A stretch of DNA of 5,522 nt from TMED13 sp042090305 (GTDB taxonomy: Bacteria; Pseudomonadota; Alphaproteobacteria; Methylaequorales; Methylaequoraceae), in the NCBI GenBank assembly GCA_042090305.1, contig JBELJQ010000044.1, positions 1 to 5,522 on the forward strand, in the 5' to 3' direction. This document shows positions 5,436-5,522 of the stretch, one piece after another; positions within the stretch are counted from its first letter, which is position 1; each line of letters opens with the position of its first letter. The position numbers and the translations under genes were made by a program. The notes under the pieces were generated by a model. It saw only the letters and a list, made by a program, of their open reading frames with translations. It was not told where the DNA came from and made no database searches.

Positions 5436-5522
5436 TCATAAAAGTTTCTTAAAAAAATCATTTGCAAAACTATAAGATTCAGGAGTTCCAATATCAATAA
5501 AACTACCATTAGATAAAAAAGC
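5436..5522 (-). CDS. Sugar-phosphate nucleotidyltransferase, C-terminal end only (HddC/RmlA-like)
   Basis: The last 28 codons of a gene that enters from beyond position 5522, ending in TGA at 5438-5436. The visible tail contains FIDIGTPESY, then A, then FF (8-24 of the visible residues). This is the characteristic ending of NDP-sugar pyrophosphorylase-type nucleotidyltransferases, in which the Asp of the xDIGTPE segment lies near the active site. The closest pattern I recognise is that of heptose 1-phosphate guanylyltransferases (HddC) and related proteins, but so short a fragment cannot decide substrate or nucleotide. It is a second nucleotidyltransferase in the locus, distinct from the RfbF-like protein, so at least two activated sugars are probably made here. 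Confidence 0.75.
   Translation of the reverse strand, partial: AFLSNGSFIDIGTPESYSFANDFFKKLL

Overview
The window is about 5.5 kb of very AT-rich DNA (roughly 70% A+T by eye). Every convincing gene lies on the minus strand, and the proteins are rich in Lys, Asn and Ile. TGA and TAA are both used as stops in the standard way, and most starts lack a clear Shine-Dalgarno sequence. This suits a low-GC bacterium, possibly a streamlined marine lineage, but nothing here fixes the taxon. The content is typical of a surface-polysaccharide (O-antigen or capsule) sugar-nucleotide locus, the sort of accessory region often exchanged between strains.

In transcription order (high to low coordinates) the layout is as follows. 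(1) The last 28 codons of a sugar-phosphate nucleotidyltransferase, possibly HddC-like, lie at 5436-5522. (2) After a 59-bp gap comes a Nudix hydrolase of the ADP-ribose pyrophosphatase type (4855-5376). (3) A 132-bp gap follows; it is the largest non-coding stretch and carries two adjacent inverted repeats, so it is the best place for a promoter or operator. (4) Then comes a six-gene unit with no real gaps: an RfbF-like nucleotidyltransferase (3937-4722), a radical SAM protein with an auxiliary-cluster-like C terminus (2814-3944), a short Gfo/Idh/MocA oxidoreductase (1919-2809), CDP-glucose 4,6-dehydratase RfbG (867-1925), an RmlC-type epimerase (325-870), and the N-terminal third of a zinc-binding SAM-dependent C-methyltransferase (1-328, running off the window). 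The junctions are an 8-bp overlap, a 4-bp gap, a 7-bp overlap and two 4-bp ATGA overlaps, so translational coupling is likely.

The genes suggest a pathway. The nucleotidyltransferase would make CDP-glucose (or a related NDP-sugar). RfbG converts CDP-glucose to CDP-4-keto-6-deoxyglucose. The RmlC-like protein would epimerise C3 and/or C5, and the methyltransferase would add a methyl carbon next to the 4-keto group. A reductase, possibly the Gfo/Idh protein or a gene beyond the window, would reduce the ketone. The predicted product is a branched-chain 6-deoxyhexose carried on CDP. The radical SAM enzyme is the unexplained component: it implies a radical step (dehydrogenation, epimerisation, deoxygenation or similar) that the standard RfbF/RfbG pathway does not need. 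That combination is the most interesting thing in the window.
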